Shown in pieces: positions 34,370 to 42,526 of a stretch of 64,000 bases of DNA. The stretch's first letter is position 1. Every line of letters begins with the position of its first letter. The DNA lies in NCBI RefSeq assembly GCF_013184745.1, contig NZ_JAATVU010000010.1, positions 1-64,000 of the forward strand. Direction: 5' to 3'. Both the position numbers and the translations under genes were made by a program. The notes beneath the pieces are model-generated. The model searched no databases. It was given only the letters and a program-made list of their open reading frames with translations, and was not told the origin of the DNA. This DNA is from Mangrovicoccus sp. HB161399. GTDB taxonomy: Bacteria > Pseudomonadota > Alphaproteobacteria > Rhodobacterales > Rhodobacteraceae.

Positions 34370-35983
34370 TCACGCCGGGCGGGGCGCGTAGGTGAAACGG
34401 GAAAAATCTGCGGGGGTGGCGGTGCCCGCGATGTCATGGGCGGCCATGCCGACGAAGGCGCCGGTATGGCTGCCGCAGGCATTGCCCGCGGCCTCGTCGG
34501 CCAGAAGCGAGGCGTCGAGCGTGACGGGGAGCTCCTGCCAGTCGCCGCCGGGCAGCGCGTAGCGGAAGCGCAGGCTCTCGCGGTCCACCGAGACGCCGAG
34601 CCGGATGGTGCCTTCGGCGGGCAGCGGCACCGGGTCGAGCGGATAGTCGAGCGTGCCGGTCGGGTAGTCGCCCTTGACCGACATGACGATCAGCTCGCGC
34701 GCCCCCTCCTCGGTCGCAGTGACGGCGAGATAGTGGAAGAGATAGGCGTTGTAGTAGCAGAGAAGCCCAGCCATCTGCAGATAGCCCGCGGGGGCGAAGT
34801 CGAGCTCGGTCTCCGCGTCATAGGCCCATTCGGTCTGGCGGTGCATGACGACTGCATGCTCGAAGCGGTTGCCGGGGGACTCGCGGCCATAGATCCTGAG
34901 CCAGCCCGGGCGCGCATCGAGCGAGAAGATCCGGTCCGCCTCCGGCGTGCGCAGCCACTGCAGCGGCTGGGGCAGCGGGCCGGGGGCGAAACCGAAGTCG
35001 CGCTGCGGCTCGTTCCAGGGCTGCGCGGGAAGGTCGGGCGCCGCGACCTCGACGGCGGGCACCACCCCGCCATGGGCGAGGCGCGGGAATTCGCCGGGCT
35101 CCCAGATGATCTTCTGGATCGCGGTCTCGCGCCCGCAGACCGAACGGCGCAGCCCCGGCAGCGGCCGCGAACAGAGATGCACCATGTAATGCTCGCCCGC
35201 CTGGGTCTCGACGATATCGGCATGGCCCGCGCGCTGGAGCGCGGCGTCGGGCGCGTCCTTCGAGGTCAGCATGTGCTTCGCCGGGTCGGTCTCGTAAGGG
35301 CCGAGGAGGGTCCGCGAGCGCGCCATGGTGACGGCGTGGCTGTATTCCGTGCCGCCCTCCGCGGTCAGCATCCAGTACCAGCCGTCGCGGCGGTAGAGAT
35401 GCGGGCCCTCGGTCAGCTTCAGGTCGGTGCCGCGGTAGATATTGGTGACCGGGCCGACCAGCCGCCTTTCTTCCACCGAGTATTCCTGGATCAGGATGCC
35501 GCCGAACTTGCCGCCCTTTTCCTGGCTGCGGTGGTTCCAGACCATGTTCAAGAGGTATTTCCGCCCGTCCTCGTCATGAAAGAGCGAGGGGTCGAAGCCC
35601 GAGGAATTCAGATAGACCGGATCGGACCACGGGCCTTCGATAGTCTCGGCGGTCACGAGATAGTTGCGGCTGTCCTTGAAGGCGCCGGTGCGACGCTTCA
35701 GGTCCGAGTAGATCAGCCAGAATTTCCCGTCGGCATGGGTCAGGCAGGGCGCCCAGACGCCGCCCGATTCCTCGGCGCCGCGCATGTCGAGCTGGCTGGC
35801 GCGGTCGAGCGGACGGGTGACGAGCCGCCAGTTCGCAAGGTCGCGCGAATGGTGGATCTGGACCCCCGGGAACCATTCGAAGGTGGAGGTGGCGATATAG
35901 TAGTCGTCGCCCACGCGGATGATCGAGGGGTCGGGGTTGAAGCCCCGCAGGATCGGGTTCTGGATGGTGGCGGTTGCGGTCAT
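34370..35983 (-). CDS. Glycoside hydrolase family 43 beta-xylosidase/arabinofuranosidase
   Basis: This 537-residue GH43 enzyme hydrolyses xylo- or arabino-oligosaccharides with inversion. The five-bladed propeller (about 1-310) shows the general base Asp18 in NPDPS, the modulating Asp131 in GFDPSLF and the general acid Glu192 in TEGPHL. A C-terminal beta-sandwich domain (about 325-535) is present, as in XynB-type xylosidases. There is no signal peptide, so it acts in the cytosol on imported short oligosaccharides. It lies between the permease and ATPase genes of the CUT1 importer, 3 bp after the permease, and supplies xylose to XylA. Confidence 0.94.
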   Translation of the reverse strand: MTATATIQNPILRGFNPDPSIIRVGDDYYIATSTFEWFPGVQIHHSRDLANWRLVTRPLDRASQLDMRGAEESGGVWAPCLTHADGKFWLIYSDLKRRTGAFKDSRNYLVTAETIEGPWSDPVYLNSSGFDPSLFHDEDGRKYLLNMVWNHRSQEKGGKFGGILIQEYSVEERRLVGPVTNIYRGTDLKLTEGPHLYRRDGWYWMLTAEGGTEYSHAVTMARSRTLLGPYETDPAKHMLTSKDAPDAALQRAGHADIVETQAGEHYMVHLCSRPLPGLRRSVCGRETAIQKIIWEPGEFPRLAHGGVVPAVEVAAPDLPAQPWNEPQRDFGFAPGPLPQPLQWLRTPEADRIFSLDARPGWLRIYGRESPGNRFEHAVVMHRQTEWAYDAETELDFAPAGYLQMAGLLCYYNAYLFHYLAVTATEEGARELIVMSVKGDYPTGTLDYPLDPVPLPAEGTIRLGVSVDRESLRFRYALPGGDWQELPVTLDASLLADEAAGNACGSHTGAFVGMAAHDIAGTATPADFSRFTYAPRPA

Positions 35984-35986
35984 GGG

Positions 35987-36817
35987 TCAGCCTTTGACGG
36001 CGCCACCGGTCAGCCCGGCGACGATGTATTTCTGCGCGGCGACGAAGAAGACGACGGCGGGCAGGATGGTGAGGGTGACGAAGGCGAGGGTGCGGTTCCA
36101 TTCCACCGCATATTCGCCGCGGTACTGCATCATGCCGAGCGGCCAGGTGAAGGCCTCGCGCGAGTTCAGCACGACGAGCGGCAGCAGGAAATTGTTCCAG
36201 CTCTGCACGAAGACGAAGACCCCCACCGTGGCCAGGATCGGCGTCGAGAGCGGCAGGGTGAACTGCCAGAAGAACCGGACATAGCCGCAACCCTCGACAT
36301 AGGCGGCCTCGAAAAGCTCCTTCGGCAGCTCGCCGAAGAAGGTGCGGAAGAGAAGGATCGCCAGCGACAGCCCGAAAGCGGTCTGCGGCAGGATCACCGC
36401 CCAGTAGGTGTCGAGGAGCCCGAGGTCGCGGACCTGCACGAAGAGCGGCAGGATCGCGGTGGCGAAGGGGAACATCAGCCCCAGCGACAGGTAGGAGAAC
36501 AGCATCCGCGAGCCGAAGAACCGGATCTGGGCGAAGACATAGGCCGCGGCCGCGCCGATCAGCAGCGTCAGCGCCACGGTGGCGACGGAGATCACCAGAG
36601 AGTTGCCCAGGTAGCGCCAGAAGCCCGGATCGGCGAGGATGTCGGCATAGATGTCGGTGCGCCAGACGGCCGGCAGGCTCAGCGCGCTGGTCTGGATCTC
36701 CTCGTTCGACTTGAACCCGCCCAGCACGGTGGCCAGCAAGGGCCCCAGAACGAAGCTCGCGACGATGCACAGGAAGCCTATGCGGAGGATCTGGCGGATC
36801 AGGTTGGCGCGGGTCAT
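35987..36817 (-). CDS. Sugar ABC transporter permease (CUT1, MalG-like)
   Basis: This 276-residue permease has six hydrophobic helices and the coupling motif EAAYVEGCGYVRFFWQFTLPLS. It ends with the common GAVKG tail of MalG-type permeases. It overlaps the preceding permease gene by 4 bp (ATGA) and is followed after 3 bp by the GH43 gene. Confidence 0.92.
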   Translation of the reverse strand: MTRANLIRQILRIGFLCIVASFVLGPLLATVLGGFKSNEEIQTSALSLPAVWRTDIYADILADPGFWRYLGNSLVISVATVALTLLIGAAAAYVFAQIRFFGSRMLFSYLSLGLMFPFATAILPLFVQVRDLGLLDTYWAVILPQTAFGLSLAILLFRTFFGELPKELFEAAYVEGCGYVRFFWQFTLPLSTPILATVGVFVFVQSWNNFLLPLVVLNSREAFTWPLGMMQYRGEYAVEWNRTLAFVTLTILPAVVFFVAAQKYIVAGLTGGAVKG

Positions 36818-37740
36818 GCGGGCTTCCTCATGAACAGGCGCTGGTAGAAGACCGCGACCAGCACGGCGGCAATGAACAGCGTCACCCCGATGGCCGAGCC
36901 GTAGCCGATCTTCAGCCGCGCCAGGCCGAAGGTGTAGAGATAGGTGACGATGGTGTGGGACGAGTTCGACGGGCCGCCATTGGTCAGCGGGATGACCACG
37001 TCGAAGACCTGCAGCGCGCCGATCACCGAGAAGAACACCGAGACGATGATCGCGGGCCTGATCATCGGGATCTGGACGTGGCGGATGACGCCGAAGCGGC
37101 TGGCCCCCTCGATCCGCGCGGCCTCGATCATGTCCTTCGGCACGCCCTGCAGCGCGGCGATGTAGATCATCATGTGGAAGCCGAAATATTTCCAGACGAT
37201 CACGACCATCACGGCGGTGAAGGCCCAGCTGCGGTCGGAGGTGATGAAATAGGGCTCCATCCCCAGCGCGCGGGTCAGGTCGCCGACCACCCCGTAATTG
37301 CCGTCGACGATAAAGCTCCAGATCAGCCCTGCGGCGATCTCGGCGAGGATGTAGGGCAGGAAGAAGATCAGCCGGAAGGCGGTGTTCTCGGGCGTGCGGC
37401 GGTAGATCAGCAGCGCCAGCAGCAGCGCCATCGGCAGCTGCACGATCAGCGACACGGCGATGACCTTCAGCGAGTTCATCACCGATTGCTGGAACACCGA
37501 ATGCCCGGCCATGCGCTCGAAATTGCCGAAGCCCACGAAATCGGTGGGCGTATTGTAGCCATTCCAGTCATAGAAGGCATAGACCCCCGACCCGGCCAGC
37601 GGATAGATCACGAAGAGCGTGAAGAGGATCAGCGCCGGCGGCAGCAGCACGATGGCCGCCGTCATCCGCCCGCTGGTGATCCTGCGGCGCAGCTTCTCGG
37701 TCGCGGAGGGGCTCTCCGCAGTCATCTCGACGGCAGCCAT
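36814..37740 (-). CDS. Sugar ABC transporter permease (CUT1, MalF-like)
   Basis: This 308-residue permease has six hydrophobic helices and the coupling motif EAARIEGASRFGVIRHVQIPMI. I use the ATG at 37740, which has AAGGAAAGG at good distance on the minus strand; an in-frame ATG ten codons upstream (37770) has none. It partners with the MalG-like permease. Confidence 0.9.
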   Translation of the reverse strand: MAAVEMTAESPSATEKLRRRITSGRMTAAIVLLPPALILFTLFVIYPLAGSGVYAFYDWNGYNTPTDFVGFGNFERMAGHSVFQQSVMNSLKVIAVSLIVQLPMALLLALLIYRRTPENTAFRLIFFLPYILAEIAAGLIWSFIVDGNYGVVGDLTRALGMEPYFITSDRSWAFTAVMVVIVWKYFGFHMMIYIAALQGVPKDMIEAARIEGASRFGVIRHVQIPMIRPAIIVSVFFSVIGALQVFDVVIPLTNGGPSNSSHTIVTYLYTFGLARLKIGYGSAIGVTLFIAAVLVAVFYQRLFMRKPA

Positions 37741-37773
37741 GCTGCTTGCCTTTCCTTGGGAATGTCGCATTGC

Positions 37774-37802
37774 GGCTGCGCCGCCGGGAGAGCGGCGCAG
37801 CC
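37774..37802. other. Intercistronic hairpin between CUT1 receptor and permease genes
   Basis: GGCTGCGCCGC (37774-37784) and GCGGCGCAGCC (37792-37802) form a perfect 11-bp stem with a 7-nt loop in the 87-bp gap after the receptor gene. It has no T-run and is probably an mRNA-stabilising or partial-termination element giving excess receptor. Confidence 0.6.
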
Positions 37803-37827
37803 CGCTTCCGCGGGACGGAGGAGCGCC

Positions 37828-39075
37828 CTAGCGGAAGTCCCAGGCCTCCTGGATGCGCGCGGCCGCGTCCTCGGGCGTCACGTCGCCGGAGACGAGTTCG
37901 GCGGAGATGTCGTTGATCGTGCCGCCGACCGAGGCTCCGAGGAACTGGTCGAGGAAGATCTGGTGCTCGGGCGCGGCCTCGATCATTGCGTTGATCTGCT
38001 GCGAGAACGGCGTTTCTATGGCGTCGCCGGTGCCCTGGATCACCGGCACGAAGAGCCCGCGGCGGGCGCCGTCGCGCTGATGCTCGGCATTGACCAGGAA
38101 CTTCAGGAAGTCGATGGCCTCCGGCGGAGCGCCGGTGGTCACCGCATAGCCGTTGATGCCGCCAAGCGTCGCCGCCGGATCGCCCGCGCCGCCCACGACC
38201 GAGGGGAAAGGCAGGATCTCCAGGTTGCCTTCCAGCAGGCTGCCCTGGGACACGCCGATGGTCTGGGTGTAGGCCCAGTCGCCCATCAGCAGGAAGGCCG
38301 CCTTGCCTTCGCCGAACATCGTGTTGCCCTGCTCGGCCGAGGCCGAGAGAACGCCGGGCTGGAACGGGTCGAGCGCGGCGAGCTGCGCCATCTTCTGTCC
38401 CGCGGCGATGAAGGCAGGCGACTCGAAGCCTTCGTCATCGCCTTCCATCGCGGCCCGGATCGCTTCGGCACCGCCCTCGCGGAGCACGAGATAGCTGTAG
38501 TAGAAATGCAGCGGCCACTTGTCCTTGCCGCCCGAGACCAGCGGCGTGATCCCGGCCTCCTTCAGCGTGGCGACGGCGCCGAGAAGATCGTCCCAGGTCT
38601 TGATCCCGGACAGGTCGATCCCCGCCTTGTCCGTCAGTTCGGTATTGGCGAAGAACACCACGAGCCGCTCGGTCATCGGCAGGCCGTAGACCTTGCCGCC
38701 GTCGCTGAAGGCCGCAAGCGCGCCTGGCGAGAAACTGTCGAGATAGTTCTGGTCCAGCTCGCCGGAAATGTCCTGCACCAGCCCGGCCTTGACCTGGTCG
38801 ACGAGCGTGAGTCCGGCCCAGCTATAGATCAGATCCGGCCGCGCATCGGATTGCAGCATGGTCGGCAGCTTGGTCTTGTAGGCCTCGGAAGCGAAATATT
38901 CGATCTCGACATCCACATCGGGATGCGCCGCCTCGTATTCCGCGATCACGTCCTGCCAAAACTGCTGCAGCGCGGGGCTGTTGGATTCCGGGCGCAGCAC
39001 CTTGACCGAAGTTTCGGCATGCGCACTCACGGCGGCAAAAGCGCATAGCGCCGCCGCCCCTGCAATGGACTTCAT
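37828..39075 (-). CDS. Sugar ABC transporter substrate-binding protein (CUT1)
   Basis: This is a 415-residue extracellular solute-binding protein family 1 member. It has a signal peptide (ending SAHA-ETSV, about residue 20), then VLRPESNSPALQQFWQ, DLIYSWAG and GDWAYTQT, typical of oligosaccharide receptors. GGAGGAGAG lies just before the ATG. As first gene of the minus-strand operon it is directly downstream of the LacI-type operator at 39120-39135. Xylo-oligosaccharides are the probable ligands given the GH43 and XylA genes in the operon. Confidence 0.92.
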   Translation of the reverse strand: MKSIAGAAALCAFAAVSAHAETSVKVLRPESNSPALQQFWQDVIAEYEAAHPDVDVEIEYFASEAYKTKLPTMLQSDARPDLIYSWAGLTLVDQVKAGLVQDISGELDQNYLDSFSPGALAAFSDGGKVYGLPMTERLVVFFANTELTDKAGIDLSGIKTWDDLLGAVATLKEAGITPLVSGGKDKWPLHFYYSYLVLREGGAEAIRAAMEGDDEGFESPAFIAAGQKMAQLAALDPFQPGVLSASAEQGNTMFGEGKAAFLLMGDWAYTQTIGVSQGSLLEGNLEILPFPSVVGGAGDPAATLGGINGYAVTTGAPPEAIDFLKFLVNAEHQRDGARRGLFVPVIQGTGDAIETPFSQQINAMIEAAPEHQIFLDQFLGASVGGTINDISAELVSGDVTPEDAAARIQEAWDFR

Positions 39076-39119
39076 TCTCTCCTCCCATGTACCGCCGGAT
39101 GCCCCGGCTTGCTTATTTT

Positions 39120-39135
39120 TGACTAACGTACATCA
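39120..39135. promoter_or_regulatory. LacI-type operator upstream of the xylo-oligosaccharide operon
   Basis: TGACTAACGTACATCA is a 16-bp site with inverse arms TGA...AC/GT...TCA and the central CG of LacI operators. Eighteen of 21 bases around it match the site at 40283-40298 upstream of the adjacent lacI gene. On the minus strand TTGCCA (39147-39152) and TACGTT (39125-39130) could be the -35 and -10 boxes, which places the operator on the promoter. Confidence 0.7.
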
Positions 39136-39188
39136 GATTCGAGAATTGGCAACCATCAATGCAGGCTGCGCAGATTGTTGCCGATGGC

Positions 39189-40262
39189 TCAGGGAAGGTT
39201 GTCGCGCATGAAGATGTCGATGCTTATGCTTTCCTGCGCATCGAATGTGGGGCGGCCGTCAATGAGGGCCTTCAGGATCCGGACCGCACTGCGGATTTCG
39301 TGCCCGGCGTCCTGGTTGATCACGGCATCGAACACGCCCGAGATCAGCGCGCCGCGGGCATAGGGCGTCAGCTCGTGGACGACGACCTGGATGCGCGGAT
39401 CGCCCCTCCTCCGGTCCAGGGCGCGCACGATGCCACGGTTGCCGGCGCCGAGGCTGTAGATACCCACGATCCCCGGCTCGGCTGCCAGCCGGGCGGACAG
39501 GAGCTGCTCGACCGTATCCGCGTCGTCCCGGCCCTCGATCGGCGGCAGGCATCGCAAATGGGGATATTCGCGGGCGATCACGGTCTCGAATCCCAGGCGC
39601 CGCTCCACATGGTCGCGCAGGAGCGCCGAGCCCATGACGATGCAGATCTGCCCCGGCGCCGCGCAGAACCTGCCGAGCAGCCCGGCGGCCGTGCGGCCCG
39701 CTACAACGTTGTCAATGCCTACGAATCTTGCACGGACGGAGGTCGGCGCATCGGAAACCAGGGTCAGGACGCGGACGCCGCGCGCGGCCAGCCGGGCAAT
39801 GGCGTCGCGCACCTCCGGCGAGTCCGTCGCGACCACGGCGACGCCATCCGTTTCCTCTGGGTCGAGCGCGTCGAGCGCCGCCGCCAGGGCCGGGCCGTCG
39901 AAGGGCGGCACCAGCACGGTCTGCAGTTCGATCCGGTCCATGCTGGTGAAGGAGGCCGTGTTGCGGACCGCATCGCGCAGCATGTGCATGAAGCTGTTGG
40001 TGCCATCGGCGAGCAGGAAAACCAGCCGGTAGTGGCGGCGCTTCGACAGGTTGGCGGCGGCCATGTCGCGCTGGTAGCCCAGCCGCTCCATTGCCTCCGC
40101 CACGCGCCGGGCCGTGACCTTGCGGACGCCGGGGCGGTCGTTCAGGACGCGGTCCACTGTGGCGAGGCTGACGCCCGCCTCTCGCGCCACGTCGCGCACG
40201 GTGGGGCGGCCCGGCACCCCGTCCGCTGCCCGCCCCCGGTCTTCCCTGTCGCTTCGCACCAT
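39189..40262 (-). CDS. LacI-family repressor of the xylo-oligosaccharide operon
   Basis: This 357-residue LacI-type regulator has an N-terminal HTH (TVRDVAREAGVSLATVDRVL), hinge helix and a periplasmic-binding-like sugar domain. The DRVLN variant of the usual SRVLN recognition stretch is seen in a subgroup of these proteins. I use the ATG at 40262, with AAGGA five bases upstream; the frame is open to a TTG five codons earlier. It lies between the two near-identical operators at 39120 and 40283, so autorepression and control of the operon starting at 39075 are strongly suggested. Xylose or a xyloside is the likely inducer. Confidence 0.9.
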   Translation of the reverse strand: MVRSDREDRGRAADGVPGRPTVRDVAREAGVSLATVDRVLNDRPGVRKVTARRVAEAMERLGYQRDMAAANLSKRRHYRLVFLLADGTNSFMHMLRDAVRNTASFTSMDRIELQTVLVPPFDGPALAAALDALDPEETDGVAVVATDSPEVRDAIARLAARGVRVLTLVSDAPTSVRARFVGIDNVVAGRTAAGLLGRFCAAPGQICIVMGSALLRDHVERRLGFETVIAREYPHLRCLPPIEGRDDADTVEQLLSARLAAEPGIVGIYSLGAGNRGIVRALDRRRGDPRIQVVVHELTPYARGALISGVFDAVINQDAGHEIRSAVRILKALIDGRPTFDAQESISIDIFMRDNLP

Positions 40263-40282
40263 GCCTGTCCTTGTCAATATTT

Positions 40283-40298
40283 TGAGTATCGTACATCA
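40283..40298. promoter_or_regulatory. LacI-type operator upstream of lacI (39189-40262)
   Basis: TGAGTATCGTACATCA matches the operator at 39120-39135 in all but two of 16 positions, with flanking TTT in both. It lies 21 bp before the lacI start codon and suits autorepression. Confidence 0.68.
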
Positions 40299-40338
40299 AA
40301 ACATGTACCGGCACCAAGACCGCGTTGCCGGGCGGGCG

Positions 40339-41364
40339 TCACGCCCCGCCGGAGCTCGCTCCGGCGACGAAGCTGCCGCGGAACAGCTGGGGCACCGTCC
40401 GGGCCTCCGCCTGATCCCTGCGCGGCAGCTCGCCCAGCAGGCGCCGCGCCAGCGCCCGGCCGATGGCGGCATGGTCGAAACGGTAGCAGGCAAGGGCCGG
40501 GGAAAGGAACCGGGTCTGCCGGCTTTCGAGGAATCCGATCAGCGCCAGGTCGCGCCCCGGTTCCAGCCCCGCCCCGCGGAGGGCATGGTAGAAGCCGATG
40601 GCCCAAAGGCTGTCGGTCATGACGGTAGCGCCCGGCCTGTCCGCCATGGACTGCCACTGCGCCAGCGCGGTGACCGCCCCCTCCGGGTCCCGCGGCACGC
40701 GCAGCACCAAGTCTGGGTCATAGGCGATCCCGGCCGTTTCCAGCGCCGCGCGGTAGCCGTCGTGGTAGACATGGGCCAGATTGGCCTCTCCGGCCGGAAG
40801 GAAGGCGGCGATCCTGCGGTGCCCGGCCGCCGAGAGGCGCGCAACGCTGTCCCGGGCAGCATGGTCGAAATCCAGATCGACATAGGCATGGCTATCTGCG
40901 GGGCCGCTGCGCCCGAGCGTCACGAAGGGAATCCGCAGCCGCGACAGCAGGCCCACCCGCGGATCGCCGCGCGTCGTGGCCGTGATGATCATGCCGTCCA
41001 CGAGGCGCCGCGCCACCATCCTCTGCAGATAGGCGGCCGGCTCCTCCTCGCGGCTGCAGGGCAGGATGACCAGATCCATCCCCTCCTCGCGCAGCTCCTC
41101 CTGGATGCCCGCCGCCACCTCCATGAAGAAGCTCGACGCGCCGGTCGTCCCGCCCTGGCTGGTCATCACCATGAAGCCGACCGTGTTCGTGGCGCCTGCC
41201 TTCAGCGACCGCCCCGACTGGTTCGGAACATAGCCCAGCTCCTGCGCGGCCTGCATGACGCGGGCCCGCGTCTCGGGATTGACGTCGGGACGGCCGTTCA
41301 GCGCCCGGGACACCGTGCCGATCGAGATGTCGAGATGCCGTGCCAGATCCTTGATTCCGATCAT
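40339..41364 (-). CDS. LacI-family repressor of the second sugar locus
   Basis: This is a 341-residue LacI-type regulator. From the ATG at 41364 it begins directly with the family HTH (IGIKDLARHLDISIGTVSRAL), followed by the hinge region (GYVPNQSGRSLKAG) and sugar-binding domain. An in-frame start six codons upstream is possible. It is divergent from the operon 41485-47573, with two CGTAAACG-type operators in the 120-bp gap. It probably represses both itself and that operon. Confidence 0.92.
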   Translation of the reverse strand: MIGIKDLARHLDISIGTVSRALNGRPDVNPETRARVMQAAQELGYVPNQSGRSLKAGATNTVGFMVMTSQGGTTGASSFFMEVAAGIQEELREEGMDLVILPCSREEEPAAYLQRMVARRLVDGMIITATTRGDPRVGLLSRLRIPFVTLGRSGPADSHAYVDLDFDHAARDSVARLSAAGHRRIAAFLPAGEANLAHVYHDGYRAALETAGIAYDPDLVLRVPRDPEGAVTALAQWQSMADRPGATVMTDSLWAIGFYHALRGAGLEPGRDLALIGFLESRQTRFLSPALACYRFDHAAIGRALARRLLGELPRRDQAEARTVPQLFRGSFVAGASSGGA

Positions 41365-41379
41365 CCGCCCGCTGCGCTC

Positions 41380-41393
41380 CAAAAACGTTTACG
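41380..41393. promoter_or_regulatory. LacI-type operator O1 in the divergent gap
   Basis: CAAAAACGTTTACG carries the central AACGTT and one perfect half-site TTTACG of the CGTAAACG consensus. It lies 15 bp before the lacI start (41364). Its centre is 52 bp from that of the second site, about five helical turns. Confidence 0.6.
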
Positions 41394-41401
41394 GTTCCTT
41401 G

Positions 41402-41431
41402 TTGACACGTTCGGAGCGGCAAGACTAGGGT
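41402..41431 (+). promoter_or_regulatory. Probable promoter of the second sugar operon
   Basis: TTGACA (41402-41407) is a perfect -35 box. A weak -10 box TAGGGT (41426-41431) follows with an 18-bp spacer. Initiation would fall near 41438, inside the operator at 41432-41445, which suits simple repression. Confidence 0.45.
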
Positions 41432-41445
41432 CGTAATCGTTTACG
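41432..41445. promoter_or_regulatory. LacI-type operator O2 at the start of the second sugar operon
   Basis: CGTAATCGTTTACG is a 14-bp near-palindrome with central CG (all but one base pair symmetric). It lies 39 bp before the first gene and overlaps the likely transcription start. Confidence 0.68.
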
Positions 41446-41484
41446 GCCGCACGAGTCGGCCGGAGCGCAGGGAGGAAATCCAGA

Positions 41485-42516
41485 ATGCTGAGCGCCGTCA
41501 TGGCGGGGTGCGGAGCCATGTCCGAGGGCTGGCTGCGCGCGCTGTCGCAGGTTCCGCGCGCCGCGGAGCGGCTGGAGCTTGCGGGCTTCGTCGATCTAGA
41601 CCCGGGCCGCGCCCGACAACTTGCGCAGGCGGCAGGCGCGCCGGGGGCCGCCACCGGCACCGATCTTGCCGCGATGCTGGAGGCCGTGCGGCCGGACATC
41701 GTGTTCGACGTCGTGATCCCCGGCGCGCGGCGGACCGTGGCGGAAACCGCGCTGGCCCGCGGCTGCCACGTGCTGTCGGAGAAGCCGATGGCCGAGAGCC
41801 TGGCCGATGCAGCGGCGCTGATCGAGGCGGCGCGGCGGGCCGGGCGCATCCATGCCGTGGTTCAGAACCGCCGCTTCGTCCCCGGCATCCGCCGCCTGCG
41901 GCGGCTGATCGAGGAGCGCCGCATCGGCCGGCTGACCGGGGTGCATTGCGACTTCTTCGTCGGCGCGCATTTCGGCGGCTTCCGCGAGCAGATGGACCAT
42001 GTGCTGCTGCTCGACATGTCGATCCACACGCTGGACGCCGCGCGCTACCTGATCGGCGCCGCACCGCAGGCGGTCTATTGCCACGAAACCAATCCGACCG
42101 GCTCCTGGTATTCCCATGGCGCGGCGGCCAGCGCGATCTTCGAATTCCCCGAGAACGTCACCTTCACCTATCGCGGCTCGTGGTGCGCGGAAGGCGCCAA
42201 CACCTCCTGGGAGGGCGCCTGGCGGGTGACCGGCACCGAGGGCACCGCGACCTGGGACGGGGCCGAGGATCTGCGGCTCGGCCGGGTCACCGGCACCGAG
42301 GGGCTCCTGCGCGCGGTCTCGGCCGCCGAGGTGCCCGAACCGCCCGATCCCGGCCGCACGCTCGGCCATGCCAGCGTCATCGACGAATTCCTGTCGGCCA
42401 TCGAGACCGGGCGCGCCCCGGAGACGGCCGCCGAGGACAATATCCGGAGCCTCGCCATGGTTCTGGCCGCCATCGACAGCGCGGAACGCCGCGCCCGTGT
42501 CACCATCGACGTGTAG
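41485..42516 (+). CDS. Gfo/Idh/MocA-family oxidoreductase
   Basis: This 343-residue dehydrogenase has the N-terminal segment AVMAGCGAMSEGW (nucleotide-binding Gly motif), the catalytic EKP motif in LSEKPMAES and the metal-free substrate region LLLDMSIHTLDAARYLIG with the conserved His. AGGAGG-like GGGAGGAAA lies upstream. It is the first gene of the LacI-controlled operon and precedes a sugar isomerase/epimerase by 10 bp, again the pairing of dehydrogenase and TIM-barrel enzyme. The substrate is unknown. Confidence 0.9.
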   Translation: MLSAVMAGCGAMSEGWLRALSQVPRAAERLELAGFVDLDPGRARQLAQAAGAPGAATGTDLAAMLEAVRPDIVFDVVIPGARRTVAETALARGCHVLSEKPMAESLADAAALIEAARRAGRIHAVVQNRRFVPGIRRLRRLIEERRIGRLTGVHCDFFVGAHFGGFREQMDHVLLLDMSIHTLDAARYLIGAAPQAVYCHETNPTGSWYSHGAAASAIFEFPENVTFTYRGSWCAEGANTSWEGAWRVTGTEGTATWDGAEDLRLGRVTGTEGLLRAVSAAEVPEPPDPGRTLGHASVIDEFLSAIETGRAPETAAEDNIRSLAMVLAAIDSAERRARVTIDV

Positions 42517-42526
42517 GAGACATCAC

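Noticed and set aside
34160-39048. Long plus-strand open frames opposite the sugar operon
   Set aside because: They mirror the ATPase, GH43, permease and receptor genes on the minus strand and have His/Arg/Gln-rich shadow composition.
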